A program made the translations under genes and the position numbers. From NCBI RefSeq assembly GCF_000015645.1, contig NC_008816.1, positions 1,605,887 to 1,669,886 of the forward strand: a DNA stretch of 64,000 nucleotides, in the 5' to 3' direction. Shown here in pieces: positions 17,965 to 27,350 of this stretch; within the stretch, counting starts at the first letter, position 1; each line of letters starts with the position of its first letter. The notes beneath the pieces were generated by a model that was not told the origin of the DNA, did no database searches, and worked only from the letters and a program-made list of their open reading frames with translations. This DNA comes from Prochlorococcus marinus str. AS9601. GTDB lineage: Bacteria; Cyanobacteriota; Cyanobacteriia; PCC-6307; Cyanobiaceae.

Positions 17965-19293
17965 GTGAGGCAAAAAAAATTGTTTAAACAAGAAATAATA
18001 CATCAATTAGAATTACACCCCAGTAGATTAGATAAAGAAAAAATCATTTTAGAAGCAATGGAAGAAGGTCTAGATGATTTTTTTGAAGGTATACGTATGG
18101 CACTTGATCCATTGGTAACTTTTGGTGTAAAAATTGTCCCTGAGAAAGAGACTGAAAAAAGTAAAAATTTTTTATGGGAAGATTTTAGAAAATTAGCCAA
18201 TAAGCTTATTCAAAGAGAACTTACTGGTCATGCTGCTCGTGATGCAATTCTTAAGGCTATGGAATCTGCAACAAAAGAAGAGTGGAATGGATTTTATAGA
18301 CGAGTTTTAATTAAAGATCTTAGATGTGGTGTATCTGAAAAAACAATCAACAAGATAGCAAAGAAATTTCCCAAATATGCTATTCCTATTTTTTCTTGTC
18401 CTTTAGCTCATGACAGTGCAAATCATGAAAAAAAAATGATAGGAAAAAAGCAAATTGAAATCAAATTAGATGGTGTACGCGTCTTAACTATAATTAGACA
18501 AAATAAAGTAGAAATGTTTTCTCGTAATGGGAAACAATTCCACAATTTTGGTCATATTATCTCGGAACTAGAAAACGCCTTAAAAGAAGACCCAGCACCT
18601 TATGACTTAGTACTCGATGGTGAAGTGATGAGCTCTAACTTTCAAGATTTAATGAAACAGGTACATAGAAAAGATGGCAAACAAACCAAAGACGCAGTTC
18701 TCCACTTATTTGACTTATGTCCCCTGGAAAACTTTCAAAAAGGGAGATGGAATACTAGTCAAACAAAAAGAAGTTTATTAGTAAAAGAATGGGTAGCAAA
18801 ACATTCTATGCTTCTAAAACATATACAAACACTTGAATGGGAAAATGTAGATCTCGACACTATTGAAGGACAAAAAAGATTTGTAGAGCTGAATAAATCT
18901 GCTGTAGAAGGTGGGTATGAAGGAGTAATGATTAAAGATCCTGATGCTATGTATGAATGTAAAAGAACACACAGTTGGTTAAAAGCAAAACCTTTTATTG
19001 AAGTTACTTTAAAAGTTATATCGGTTGAGGAAGGTACAGGTCGCAACAAAGGAAGACTGGGAGCAATCCTGGTAGAAGGAGAAGATGATGGGTATGAATA
19101 CAGTCTTAGTTGCGGAAGCGGATTTAGTGATATCCAACGTGAAGAATATTGGTCAAAACGTAATCATCTCGTTGGTCAACTTGTAGAAATCAGAGCTGAT
19201 GCAAAAACCAAGTCAAAGGATGCAGTTACCTTTAGTCTTAGATTTCCTAGATTTAAATGCTTTAGAGGATTTAAAGAAGGAGAAAAAGTTTAA
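17965..19293 (+). CDS. ATP-dependent DNA ligase
   Basis: 442 residues. The nucleotidyltransferase motif I is EIKLDG, giving the AMP-binding Lys167. Motif III is seen in DLVLDGEVM, motif IV in EGVMIKDPDAMYEC, and motif V in HSWLKAKPF; an OB-fold follows and ends in VTFSLRFPRFKCFR. The N-terminal segment RRVLIKDLRCGVSEKTINK resembles phage ligases such as T4 gp30 more than bacterial LigD. The start is GTG 17965; an in-frame TTG at 17980 is an alternative. Bacteria normally rely on NAD-dependent LigA, which is not in this window, so this is an additional or replacement ligase. Confidence 0.92.
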   Translation: MRQKKLFKQEIIHQLELHPSRLDKEKIILEAMEEGLDDFFEGIRMALDPLVTFGVKIVPEKETEKSKNFLWEDFRKLANKLIQRELTGHAARDAILKAMESATKEEWNGFYRRVLIKDLRCGVSEKTINKIAKKFPKYAIPIFSCPLAHDSANHEKKMIGKKQIEIKLDGVRVLTIIRQNKVEMFSRNGKQFHNFGHIISELENALKEDPAPYDLVLDGEVMSSNFQDLMKQVHRKDGKQTKDAVLHLFDLCPLENFQKGRWNTSQTKRSLLVKEWVAKHSMLLKHIQTLEWENVDLDTIEGQKRFVELNKSAVEGGYEGVMIKDPDAMYECKRTHSWLKAKPFIEVTLKVISVEEGTGRNKGRLGAILVEGEDDGYEYSLSCGSGFSDIQREEYWSKRNHLVGQLVEIRADAKTKSKDAVTFSLRFPRFKCFRGFKEGEKV

Positions 19294-19409
19294 ATTCTAA
19301 AAAATAATATTCAACAAAGAAGTCAAAGAAAAATGTGGTTTTTAAATAAAAAAATAAAAATTTTAGCTATAAAATATAAGAGTAATTATGAGGACTTTTT
19401 GAGAGACTT

Positions 19410-19562
19410 ATGACGAAGAAAACAGTTTTCAGCTTTATAAAAACACCTTGTGGACAGGCAAAATATATCGAATTAGAAGCCAACAAAACTTTACTAGGTA
19501 AATTAAGGCTTTTGTGGTTTATCTTAATTGCATCAATTAGAGATTGGAATATTAAAGAGTAA
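19410..19562 (+). CDS. Small hypothetical protein, 50 residues
   Basis: A 50-codon frame starts at ATG 19410 and stops at TAA 19560-19562. A GGA-containing purine tract (GAGGAC, ~19389) is upstream, but at a long spacing. The protein begins MTKKTVFSFIKTPCGQAKYI and contains a short hydrophobic helix LRLLWFILIASI (about 32-43), so it may be membrane associated. It fills the gap between the ligase and the convergent VTT gene, ending 4 bp from that gene's stop, which is typical spacing for genuine genes here. No family is recognised. Confidence 0.55.
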   Translation: MTKKTVFSFIKTPCGQAKYIELEANKTLLGKLRLLWFILIASIRDWNIKE

Positions 19563-19566
19563 ATTC

Positions 19567-20163
19567 TTAAGATTTTTCAAAATATTCTCTGGAGTATTTA
19601 GCTGAGAAATATACAACTAAAAAAGTTGAAATAATTCCAATGCTTGTAATATATAAATTATTTGGTGATTGCACATTTTTTAACTCCTGAATACTTTTTG
19701 CCAAACTACCTATTGAGCAATAAAGAAAAGTTCCTGGAATTATTCCAAGAAGACCAAGAGCGAAATCTCTAAATTTAACATTATTCAAACCATAAAAATA
19801 ATTAAGAATACTGAATGGAAATATGGGCGATAATCTCGCTAAAAAAATTAATTTAAGTCCGCCTTTTTCTACTACTTTTTCCATGACACTTAATCTTGGA
19901 TAACGGCTAAAAAGATTTTTTAGCTTTTTTGCAAAAAAACTTTTTGATACAAAAAAAGCAACTGATGCTCCTATTGAAGCGGAAATGAAAACGATAATTG
20001 ATCCTAAATATGAGCCATATAAAAAACCTGATAATAGAGATAACCAAGAGGCTGGAAGTATTAATAAAACAATTAAAATATAAATACAAACAAACGAAAA
20101 AATCCCAAAACCAGTATTAAAAAAAAAAGACAAATTATAAATATTTTCAAGAAGTATATTCAT
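19567..20163 (-). CDS. VTT/DedA-type membrane protein (TVP38/TMEM64-like)
   Basis: 198 residues from ATG 20163. The protein has several hydrophobic helices and the VTT-domain signature: LLILPASWLSLLSGFLYG, then GSIIVFISASIGASVAFFVSKSFF and LIFLARLSPIFPFSILNYFYGL, with the conserved Arg/Pro around ARLSPIFPF. The family is thought to act in lipid scrambling or envelope homeostasis. It begins 2 bp after the valS stop on the same strand. The frame also opens at a TTG overlapping valS, but the ATG is preferred. Confidence 0.85.
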   Translation of the reverse strand: MNILLENIYNLSFFFNTGFGIFSFVCIYILIVLLILPASWLSLLSGFLYGSYLGSIIVFISASIGASVAFFVSKSFFAKKLKNLFSRYPRLSVMEKVVEKGGLKLIFLARLSPIFPFSILNYFYGLNNVKFRDFALGLLGIIPGTFLYCSIGSLAKSIQELKNVQSPNNLYITSIGIISTFLVVYFSAKYSREYFEKS

Positions 20164-20165
20164 TC

Positions 20166-22922
20166 TCAATTCAAAAGTTCGAGTTTTTTAGTAATTCTTT
20201 CCTTCTGTACCGAACCCTCATTTAATTTAAATCTGCATTCGTCAACAATATCTTTTGGAGCCTTATCAACGAAATTTTTATTAGATAATCTCTTATTTAA
20301 ATTTTCTAATTCGATAGTCACCTTTTTTAAATCCTTATTTAACCTTTCCTTTAATGAATCTATATTTACAAAATCCTGAAAAGGTAAGTAAACCTCTAAA
20401 TCACTAATTATCCCGGAAAAAGATTTAGCAAACTCTTTTTTATCAACAGCATTAGTTTTAAAAATAAATACTTCAGAAGATTTAGTTAAGGTTTGAATAT
20501 CATCAACTAAAGTTTTTAAAAAATCAATCAATTCATCATTCTCTGAAATTAAATATACGGGAACTTTTTCTGATGGCTTGAGACCTAACTCAGCTCTCAA
20601 ATTTCTAATCAGTCTAATAATTTCAAAGAGTTGCTGAAAGGAATTATCAAGCTTATTATCAACAAATTTATTTTCGTGAATTGGCCATTTTTGAAGAGAT
20701 AATAATAAATTGTCTGGTTTTAGTTGCAGCACATGCCAAAGTTCCTCAGTTATGTGCGGCATAAAAGGATGAATCATTACCAAAATATCATTGAGCACTT
20801 TTATTAAAACTTTCTCAGATATTTGTCTATTTTTAGTCTCTTTATTATTAAATCTTTGTTTAGCAAATTCTACATACCAGTCACAAAAATCATTCCACGT
20901 AAATTCATATAGAAGTTTCGCAGATTCTCCCAATTTATATTCTTTCAACAAACCAGCGACTTTTATATTTACCTGATTCAATTTCGATAATATCCACTTA
21001 TCACATAACTCTAAAGAAGTTTCATCACTCTCATTAAGCGAATAATTATTATTAGAAGTTTTATTAATTAACACAAATTTAGTTGCATTCCATAATTTAT
21101 TCGCAAAATTTCTTGAAGCTTCAACAGTTGAAGATGTATCTTTTTTCCTATCAAAATCAAGGCGGATATCTTGTCCAGCGCCTGCAACTTCTCGAATTAA
21201 AGCAAATCGTAGAGCATCAGAACCATATTTATCAATTAATAGTATTGGATCAATACCATTACCTGAACTTTTACTCATTTTTTTATTATTTTCATCTCGA
21301 ACTAGACCATGAATATATACATCATTAAAAGGAATATTATTTGTAAAAGTATTCCCCATCATTGTCATTCTTGCTACCCAGAAGAAAATAATATCGAAAC
21401 CAGTAACAAGAACACTATTTGGATACCATTTTTTAAAATCCGGATCATTTGTGTTTGGCCAACCAAGGGTTGAGAAAGGCCACAAACCACTTGAAAACCA
21501 TGTATCCAAAACATCTTTATCACGAACCAATTTAATATTTAATCCAAATTTTTTATTAGCTTCGATTAAGGCATCCTCTTCATTTCTTGCGACGATGTAT
21601 GGAGTATTTTGTTCTATTGAGTCTTGAGATTCATCTAAAACATACCAGGCTGGTATTTGGTGCCCCCACCACAATTGCCGACTGATACACCAATCATTAA
21701 TATTTTCTAACCAATCCTTATAAACTTTCTCCCAGCGTGGAGGAATAAACGATGGTTTTTTAGAATCAATTTCATTAAGACATCCCTGTGATATATCATC
21801 CATTTTCAAAAACCATTGTGTTGACAATAAAGGTTCAATTGGCACCTTACCTCTATCAGAAAAAGGAACAGTATGTTTATAATCCTCTATCTTTGTCAAA
21901 AGGCCTAAGTTATCCAATTCTTTGATAATTTTCTTTCTAGCCTCATATCTATCTAAATTTTGAAAAATACCTGCATTAATATTTAAAGTTCCATCCTTGT
22001 TCATTACATTAATCTGTTTTAAATTATGCCTTTTTCCTATTGCAAAATCATTTGGATCATGGGCTGGAGTAACCTTCACACAACCCGTACCAAAATCCTT
22101 ATCAACATGTGAATCAGCGATAATAGGTATTTCTCTATCGACGAAAGGAACTTTTACTTTGACTCCAATAAATTCTTTATATCTATCATCATCAGGATTA
22201 ACTGCCACAGCAGTATCGCCCAAAAGAGTTTCTGGTCTTGTTGTTGCAACTTCTAAGTACTTATCTAAGTGTTCACCACTTTCAGAAATTAAAGGGTATT
22301 TAAAATGCCATAAATGACCATTTACTTCTTGCATTTCAACTTCAAGGTCACTTACGGCAGATTGAGATTCAGGGCACCAATTAACCAAATATTCGCCTCT
22401 ATAAATTAAATTCTTTTTATAGAGAATATTAAAAGCCTCAATAACTGCTTCATTTAATTTTTGATCAAGAGTAAATCTTTCTCTAGTCCAGTCTACTGAA
22501 TATCCTATCCTTTTTAATTGAGAAACTATTCTTCCACCACTTTGTTCTTTCCAGTTCCATGCTCTTTTAAGAAATTCATCTCTTCCAATATCCTCGCTTG
22601 TTTTGCCTTCACTTTTTAATTGTTTTTCGAGAATAGTTTGAACAGCTATTGAAGCATGATCAGTTCCCGGTAAACACAAAACATTCTTACCTAAAAGTCT
22701 TTGAAAACGTACTACAACATCTATCAAAGCCGTATTAAATGCATGCCCCATATGCAAAGATCCAGTTACATTTGGTGGCGGAATAACAACACAAAAAGGC
22801 TCACCATCATCCTCAGGGTTAGGACTAAACGCCTTAAGAATTTCCCATTTTTCTTGCCACTTTTTCTCTACTTCAAAAGGTGAATAATTCTCTAAAGATA
22901 ATTGATCATTAATCTCGGTCAT
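20166..22922 (-). CDS. valS: Valyl-tRNA synthetase
   Basis: 918 residues from ATG 22922; a TTG two codons upstream is less likely. Class I signatures are present: the HIGH-type motif in PPNVTGSLHMGHAFN and KMSKS in ENNKKMSKSSGNG. The CP1 editing domain (TTRPETLLGDTAVAVNP), the anticodon-binding domain (FTWNDFCDWYVEFAK) and a C-terminal coiled-coil arm (ending in KERLNKDLKKVTIELENLN) are in order. It charges tRNA-Val; a tRNA-Val(UAC) gene lies about 450 bp upstream on the same strand. Confidence 0.97.
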   Translation of the reverse strand: MTEINDQLSLENYSPFEVEKKWQEKWEILKAFSPNPEDDGEPFCVVIPPPNVTGSLHMGHAFNTALIDVVVRFQRLLGKNVLCLPGTDHASIAVQTILEKQLKSEGKTSEDIGRDEFLKRAWNWKEQSGGRIVSQLKRIGYSVDWTRERFTLDQKLNEAVIEAFNILYKKNLIYRGEYLVNWCPESQSAVSDLEVEMQEVNGHLWHFKYPLISESGEHLDKYLEVATTRPETLLGDTAVAVNPDDDRYKEFIGVKVKVPFVDREIPIIADSHVDKDFGTGCVKVTPAHDPNDFAIGKRHNLKQINVMNKDGTLNINAGIFQNLDRYEARKKIIKELDNLGLLTKIEDYKHTVPFSDRGKVPIEPLLSTQWFLKMDDISQGCLNEIDSKKPSFIPPRWEKVYKDWLENINDWCISRQLWWGHQIPAWYVLDESQDSIEQNTPYIVARNEEDALIEANKKFGLNIKLVRDKDVLDTWFSSGLWPFSTLGWPNTNDPDFKKWYPNSVLVTGFDIIFFWVARMTMMGNTFTNNIPFNDVYIHGLVRDENNKKMSKSSGNGIDPILLIDKYGSDALRFALIREVAGAGQDIRLDFDRKKDTSSTVEASRNFANKLWNATKFVLINKTSNNNYSLNESDETSLELCDKWILSKLNQVNIKVAGLLKEYKLGESAKLLYEFTWNDFCDWYVEFAKQRFNNKETKNRQISEKVLIKVLNDILVMIHPFMPHITEELWHVLQLKPDNLLLSLQKWPIHENKFVDNKLDNSFQQLFEIIRLIRNLRAELGLKPSEKVPVYLISENDELIDFLKTLVDDIQTLTKSSEVFIFKTNAVDKKEFAKSFSGIISDLEVYLPFQDFVNIDSLKERLNKDLKKVTIELENLNKRLSNKNFVDKAPKDIVDECRFKLNEGSVQKERITKKLELLN

Positions 22923-22938
22923 GTGCAAATTTTATTTC

Positions 22939-22957
22939 AATAAACTTTTTGTTTATT
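22939..22957. other. Short AT-rich hairpin between the A-type carrier gene and valS
   Basis: AATAAAC (22939-22945), five T, and GTTTATT (22951-22957) form a perfect 7-bp stem 16 bp upstream of the valS ATG. On the minus strand it is not followed by a strong T-run, so it is a poor intrinsic terminator. It could end or attenuate transcription coming from tRNA-Val and the A-type carrier gene. Confidence 0.3.
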
Positions 22958-23018
22958 TTATCTTGAGAACAGCTAATTATGAAAATAATATTAGTTTGCC
23001 AAAAAAGACACATCCATT

Positions 23019-23360
23019 CTACAAAAGTTTGAAACCAGAACCACAAGAACAACGTTTTGCATTTTTTGGTGTTGAAATAAGAAATCCACCACCGCTCAAA
23101 TCACCGTAATAATCTAATTTTAAATCTTTCAGTAAATTAAACTTTTTTACATCCGCGTATAAAGTTACTCCTTCAGTTCTTGAAATAGGGGATCCATTAA
23201 ATGTACCTGGCCTTAATTTAATATGCATCCATCCTTCGGAACAATTTTTATCCTCCACTAAATCAATCGACATCTCTCCTGGAGAACCTCCAAAAGAAGC
23301 TTGCCTAGATAGTTCTGAAGCAGCACTTTGACTGATTGCAAGATTGACGATCTCAGTCAT
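23019..23360 (-). CDS. Divergent A-type iron-sulfur carrier-like protein (HesB/IscA fold)
   Basis: 113 residues from ATG 23360; the frame continues upstream through the tRNA gene, which cannot be coding. The fold layout (AASELSRQA helix, ...MHIKLRPG strand, DLSGGGFLISTP) and the tail CSCGSGF (Cys104, Cys106) match A-type carriers, which pass Fe-S clusters to target enzymes. The normal first ligand cysteine, in a GGCSG-type turn, is replaced here by GTFNG near residue 55; the only other cysteine is Cys40. It follows tRNA-Val by 15 nt on the same strand. Cluster binding is therefore uncertain. Confidence 0.75.
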   Translation of the reverse strand: MTEIVNLAISQSAASELSRQASFGGSPGEMSIDLVEDKNCSEGWMHIKLRPGTFNGSPISRTEGVTLYADVKKFNLLKDLKLDYYGDLSGGGFLISTPKNAKRCSCGSGFKLL

Positions 23361-23375
23361 TAGAAAATTAATAAA

Positions 23376-23447
<72 letters not shown>

Positions 23448-23546
23448 TTATAATAGATCATTCTAATAGATGAAGTTGAAAAATTTATACTAAGTATTTA
23501 AATATTTCATGATTGAGGCAAAATTTAATTAATAAAATATATCCTA

Positions 23547-24401
23547 ATGTCCTCAAACAATAGATATAAATTGGAAAAAAATTCCGATTTAGAGACTATA
23601 AATAGTTTTAAAATCTTAATATCTAATATCAAAGCATTAAAAGATAAATCTTGGGGCTGCCCTTGGCAGAAAATACAGTCTCATATATCGTTGATCCCAT
23701 TTTTGTATGAAGAAAGTAATGAATTTATAGATGCGATATATGAAAAAAATGCAGTTAACATATGTGAGGAGTTAGGAGATCTTTTATTACAAGTAATGCT
23801 TCATTCTGAAATCGGTTACGAAGAAAAAGAATTTACACTAAATGATGTTATAAAAAATCTAAACAAGAAAATTATTTATAGACATCCATATATTTTTAAC
23901 AAAAAAGAAAAAGTATCATTAAAAAAATCACAACAGATTTGGTTGAATATAAAAAATTTAGAAAAAGAAGCACCTCATATGAAATCTTCAATTAGTAGAA
24001 ATTTAAATTTGAAAATTAAAAATTTACCTCCAACAGTTGGAACAGATAAAATCACAAATGTTGTTAAGGAACATGGTTTCAAGTGGGGAAGTACTGATGA
24101 AATTTTTAAAAAGTTAGAAGAAGAGATTAATGAATTAAAGGAAGCAATTAAAAGTAAAAATGATTCAGAGATAAAAAATGAATTTGGGGATATTTACTTT
24201 ACCCTTCTCAATCTCTCAAACTTTTTAAAGATTAATCCTGAATCAGCTCTTCAAAAAACTAATATAAAATTTTTAGACAGATTTTCAATCGTCGAAGAGC
24301 ATGCAGGAGATAATATTAAAAAACAAACTCCTAAAGACTTTCAACGGCTTTGGCAAATAGCCAAACAAAAACTGGCGGGAAAAATTCCTAAAAGCAAATG
24401 A
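23547..24401 (+). CDS. mazG: Nucleoside triphosphate pyrophosphohydrolase MazG
   Basis: 284 residues with two MazG domains. The N-terminal domain shows GCPWQKIQSH, then EESNEFIDAI and EELGDLLLQVMLHSEIG, the acidic Mg-binding positions. The second domain repeats the pattern in EEEINELKEAI and NEFGDIYFTLLNL. The enzyme hydrolyses NTPs to NMPs and is linked to ppGpp levels and nucleotide clean-up; cyanophages carry their own mazG. Its TGA overlaps the speE ATG by 4 bp, implying translational coupling. It heads a long co-directional run. Confidence 0.92.
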   Translation: MSSNNRYKLEKNSDLETINSFKILISNIKALKDKSWGCPWQKIQSHISLIPFLYEESNEFIDAIYEKNAVNICEELGDLLLQVMLHSEIGYEEKEFTLNDVIKNLNKKIIYRHPYIFNKKEKVSLKKSQQIWLNIKNLEKEAPHMKSSISRNLNLKIKNLPPTVGTDKITNVVKEHGFKWGSTDEIFKKLEEEINELKEAIKSKNDSEIKNEFGDIYFTLLNLSNFLKINPESALQKTNIKFLDRFSIVEEHAGDNIKKQTPKDFQRLWQIAKQKLAGKIPKSK

Positions 24402-25249
24402 CAGATATTACAACATGGATAGATGAATATCATAAAGGCTCAAGATTCGGCCTAAATGGGAAAATTCTATTTAAAAAAACCTCAAAATATCAAGAAATTA
24501 TTGTTATTGAAAATGAATATTATGGTAAAGCTTTAATGTTAGATGGTTGCTGGATGACATCATTAAAAGACGAGAAATATTATCATGAGTGTCTTGTGCA
24601 TCCTGCATTAAGTAGCATTGACGAAAAATCTAATGTACTAATTATTGGCGGTGGTGACGGTGGTACTGTAAGAGAATGCGTTAAATATTCTAAAATATCA
24701 AAAATTGATCTAGTAGAAATTGATGAGGAGGTAATCAAAATATCTAAAAAATTTCTAAAAGAAATTGCAGGCGAAGCATGGAATGACAAAAGATTAGAAA
24801 TACATATTGATGATGGCGTTAAATGGGTAGAAAAAACAAAAGATAATTTTTACGACGTTATATTTATAGATTGTTCAGATCCCTCAGAATTTTCAAATTT
24901 ATTATTTTCACATTCTTTTTATAAAGAATGTGAAAGAATACTTGCACCATCGGGGATATTAGCAACTCAAAGCGAATCTCCTGAATCCTTCAAAAATATT
25001 CACATAAATATTTTGAAAAGCCTAAAAAATATATTTAAAGTTTCTGAAACTATGTATTCCTTTGTGCCTATATATCCAAGCGGGATTTGGAGTTGGACAT
25101 TTGCTTCTTCAGAAGATCTAAGTTTATCAAAGCAAAATTATGATGAAGTCGTAAAAATAGAAAAAGGATGTGAAATTTGGAATTTAAATTTTCAAAATGC
25201 AGCATTCAAAATGATGCCAAATAAAATTGTAAAAGAACTAGATTCATAA
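24398..25249 (+). CDS. speE: Spermidine synthase
   Basis: 283 residues. The aminopropyltransferase motifs are present: YYGKALMLDGCWMTSLKDEKYY at the N-terminus, the S-adenosyl-binding GGGDGGTVRECVK and the catalytic region IDCSDPSEFSNLLFS (Asp in DCSDP). The enzyme joins aminopropyl from decarboxylated SAM to putrescine. The start overlaps mazG by 4 bp, and agmatinase begins 1 bp after its stop, so the pathway order agmatine to putrescine to spermidine is encoded in one transcript. Confidence 0.94.
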   Translation: MTDITTWIDEYHKGSRFGLNGKILFKKTSKYQEIIVIENEYYGKALMLDGCWMTSLKDEKYYHECLVHPALSSIDEKSNVLIIGGGDGGTVRECVKYSKISKIDLVEIDEEVIKISKKFLKEIAGEAWNDKRLEIHIDDGVKWVEKTKDNFYDVIFIDCSDPSEFSNLLFSHSFYKECERILAPSGILATQSESPESFKNIHINILKSLKNIFKVSETMYSFVPIYPSGIWSWTFASSEDLSLSKQNYDEVVKIEKGCEIWNLNFQNAAFKMMPNKIVKELDS

Positions 25250-25250
25250 G

Positions 25251-26132
25251 ATGACAAAAAATTTATTTGATAACGAAAATGCAATTTATATGGGAGCAAA
25301 AAGAAGTCCCGAAAATTGCTCAATTGGAATATTTGGAGTTAATTATGACGGGACATGTTCGTTTAAACCAGGAGCAAGATTTGGTCCAGAAGCAATAAGA
25401 CAAGTCAGTTCTTGTTTAGAAACATATTGTCCAAAAATTAAAAAAGACTTAGAGGATATTATGTATGTTGATTTTGGATCAATACTAATTGATAAAAATG
25501 ACTCAAAGTCCGTTATTGAATCGGTTAAATCAGCAACAAATTATTTAATCAGTAAACGCCTTAGTCCTATTATGCTCGGCGGCGAACACTCTATTACAAG
25601 AGGTGCAATTGAAGCATTAGTAAAAAAATATCCAGATTTGATATTGGTTCAACTTGATGCTCATGCAGATTTAAGAGAATCATATATAGGAAATGAACAT
25701 AGTCATGCTTGTACTATGAAAAGGTGCTTAGAAGTGCTACCTGAAAAGAAAATTTTGCAAGTAGGAATTAGAAGTGGGACTAAGGAAGAATTTGAAATTA
25801 TGCATAACAACAACCAATTAGTTAACTTTTGTCCAGGCGGAAATGCATATGAGTTAAAACAAGCTCTTCTTCCATACGCTAAGTGTCCAATCTATTTAAC
25901 AATAGATTTAGATTGGTTTGATCCCAGTTTATTAGCAGGGACGGGCACTCCAGAACCGGGAGGATTTTTTTGGAATGATTTTGAAGAGATACTTAAAACT
26001 TTAAAAAACCTTAGAATCGTGGGATCAGATATTGTGGAATTATCTCCAGAAATTGATAGAAGCGGAGTAAGTAGCATAGTTGCAGCCAAAGTACTTAGAA
26101 GCTTAATTTTGTCATTAGAAAATATGCAATAA
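25251..26132 (+). CDS. speB: Agmatinase
   Basis: 293 residues of the ureohydrolase family. Metal-binding segments are GGEHSIT, LDAHADLR, HSHACTMKR and TIDLDWFDPS. It hydrolyses agmatine to putrescine and urea. The N-terminus has PGARFGPEAIR, as in agmatinases. Agmatinase rather than arginase is favoured because speE is directly upstream. Formiminoglutamase or guanidinobutyrase activity cannot be fully excluded. A 50-bp gap without a riboswitch-like structure separates it from gcvT. Confidence 0.9.
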   Translation: MTKNLFDNENAIYMGAKRSPENCSIGIFGVNYDGTCSFKPGARFGPEAIRQVSSCLETYCPKIKKDLEDIMYVDFGSILIDKNDSKSVIESVKSATNYLISKRLSPIMLGGEHSITRGAIEALVKKYPDLILVQLDAHADLRESYIGNEHSHACTMKRCLEVLPEKKILQVGIRSGTKEEFEIMHNNNQLVNFCPGGNAYELKQALLPYAKCPIYLTIDLDWFDPSLLAGTGTPEPGGFFWNDFEEILKTLKNLRIVGSDIVELSPEIDRSGVSSIVAAKVLRSLILSLENMQ

Positions 26133-26182
26133 AAAATTTCTAAACTAAAGTGTATAAATACTAAATAGAAACTAAATATTTC

Positions 26183-27295
26183 ATGGATTTGCTAAAAAGT
26201 CCTCTTTATTCAAAATATGTTGAATCCAATGCAAAATTAGTGGATTTTGCAGGTTGGGAAATGCCCATATCATTTTCAGGATTAATTAAAGAGCATGAAT
26301 CAGTTAGATATTCAGCAGGATTATTTGATATTTCTCACATGGGTGTGATTTCTATCAAGGGAATCAATCCAAAGGATTATATTCAAAAACTTTTTCCTAC
26401 TAATTTATACTCCTTTTGTGAAGGTCAGGGGCTTTATACAGTAATGCTCAATGATAAAGGAGGAATAATAGATGACTTAATAATTTATGACCTTGGTATA
26501 CAAAAAAATGACATATCAGAATTATTGTTAATAGTTAATGCAAGTAGATATGAAGAAGATTTTCAGTGGATAAAAAATAATTTAAATATGTCTGAAATTT
26601 CGATAACAAACTTTAAAAAAGACAAAGTACTTTTAGCACTACAGGGAAAAAACTCATTCGGTTTATTTGAAGAATGGATTGAATCTTCGATCTCACATAT
26701 CCCTAACTTTGGATGCGAATATAAAATTTTTGAACATATTTCCCCTAAGGAAAAAATTTTCTTTTCAAAGACAGGCTATACGGGGGAAAATGGTCTAGAA
26801 ATACTTTTATCTAAAAAAGCAGCAATTAATTTATGGGATTTCTTAATTTCTAAAAATGTTGCACCTTGTGGTTTAGGAGCTAGAGATACTCTTAGACTTG
26901 AAGCAGGCATGCATCTTTATGGGCAAGACATAAATGAAGAAACTTCTCCATATGAAGCAGGGTTAGGATGGCTAGTACATCTAGAAAATAATCACGAATT
27001 CATTGGCAGAAGAGTTCTTGAAGAACAGTCAAGATTAGGCATTCAAAAAAAGTTAGTTGGTCTCTCTATAAAAGGTAAAGCAATAGGAAGAAAAGGGTGC
27101 GCAGTGCTTAAAGGTGATGAAAATATTGGAACTATCACTAGCGGCAGTTGGTCTCCAACTAAACATCAAGCTATTGCTTTTGCATACATCAATACTTCGC
27201 ATGCCTTAATAAATAATGAAGTTGAAATATTAATAAGAGGCAAAAAATTCAACGGGGTTATAACAAAAAGAGCGTTTTATAAAAAGAATTATTAA
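26183..27295 (+). CDS. gcvT: Aminomethyltransferase, glycine cleavage T protein
   Basis: 370 residues. It starts [28 protein letters not shown] and has [22 protein letters not shown] and [20 protein letters not shown], all conserved in the folate-binding T protein. It releases ammonia and makes methylene-tetrahydrofolate from the aminomethyl-H protein. gcvP and gcvH are 16-18 kb away on the other strand, so the system is split. The upstream 50-bp gap holds no tandem glycine aptamer. Confidence 0.96.
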   Translation: MDLLKSPLYSKYVESNAKLVDFAGWEMPISFSGLIKEHESVRYSAGLFDISHMGVISIKGINPKDYIQKLFPTNLYSFCEGQGLYTVMLNDKGGIIDDLIIYDLGIQKNDISELLLIVNASRYEEDFQWIKNNLNMSEISITNFKKDKVLLALQGKNSFGLFEEWIESSISHIPNFGCEYKIFEHISPKEKIFFSKTGYTGENGLEILLSKKAAINLWDFLISKNVAPCGLGARDTLRLEAGMHLYGQDINEETSPYEAGLGWLVHLENNHEFIGRRVLEEQSRLGIQKKLVGLSIKGKAIGRKGCAVLKGDENIGTITSGSWSPTKHQAIAFAYINTSHALINNEVEILIRGKKFNGVITKRAFYKKNY

Positions 27296-27350
27296 CTAAA
27301 TTTGCCCTTAAAGAATTATTATAAGTTATTGATAAATAAACCATACTTAG

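Noticed and set aside
22939..22957. Intrinsic terminator
   Set aside because: The stem is all but one pair A/T and no T-run follows on the transcribed strand, so it was kept only as an unassigned hairpin.
26133..26182. Glycine riboswitch before gcvT
   Set aside because: The gap is only 50 bp of AT-rich DNA, too short for an aptamer, and no conserved structure is visible.
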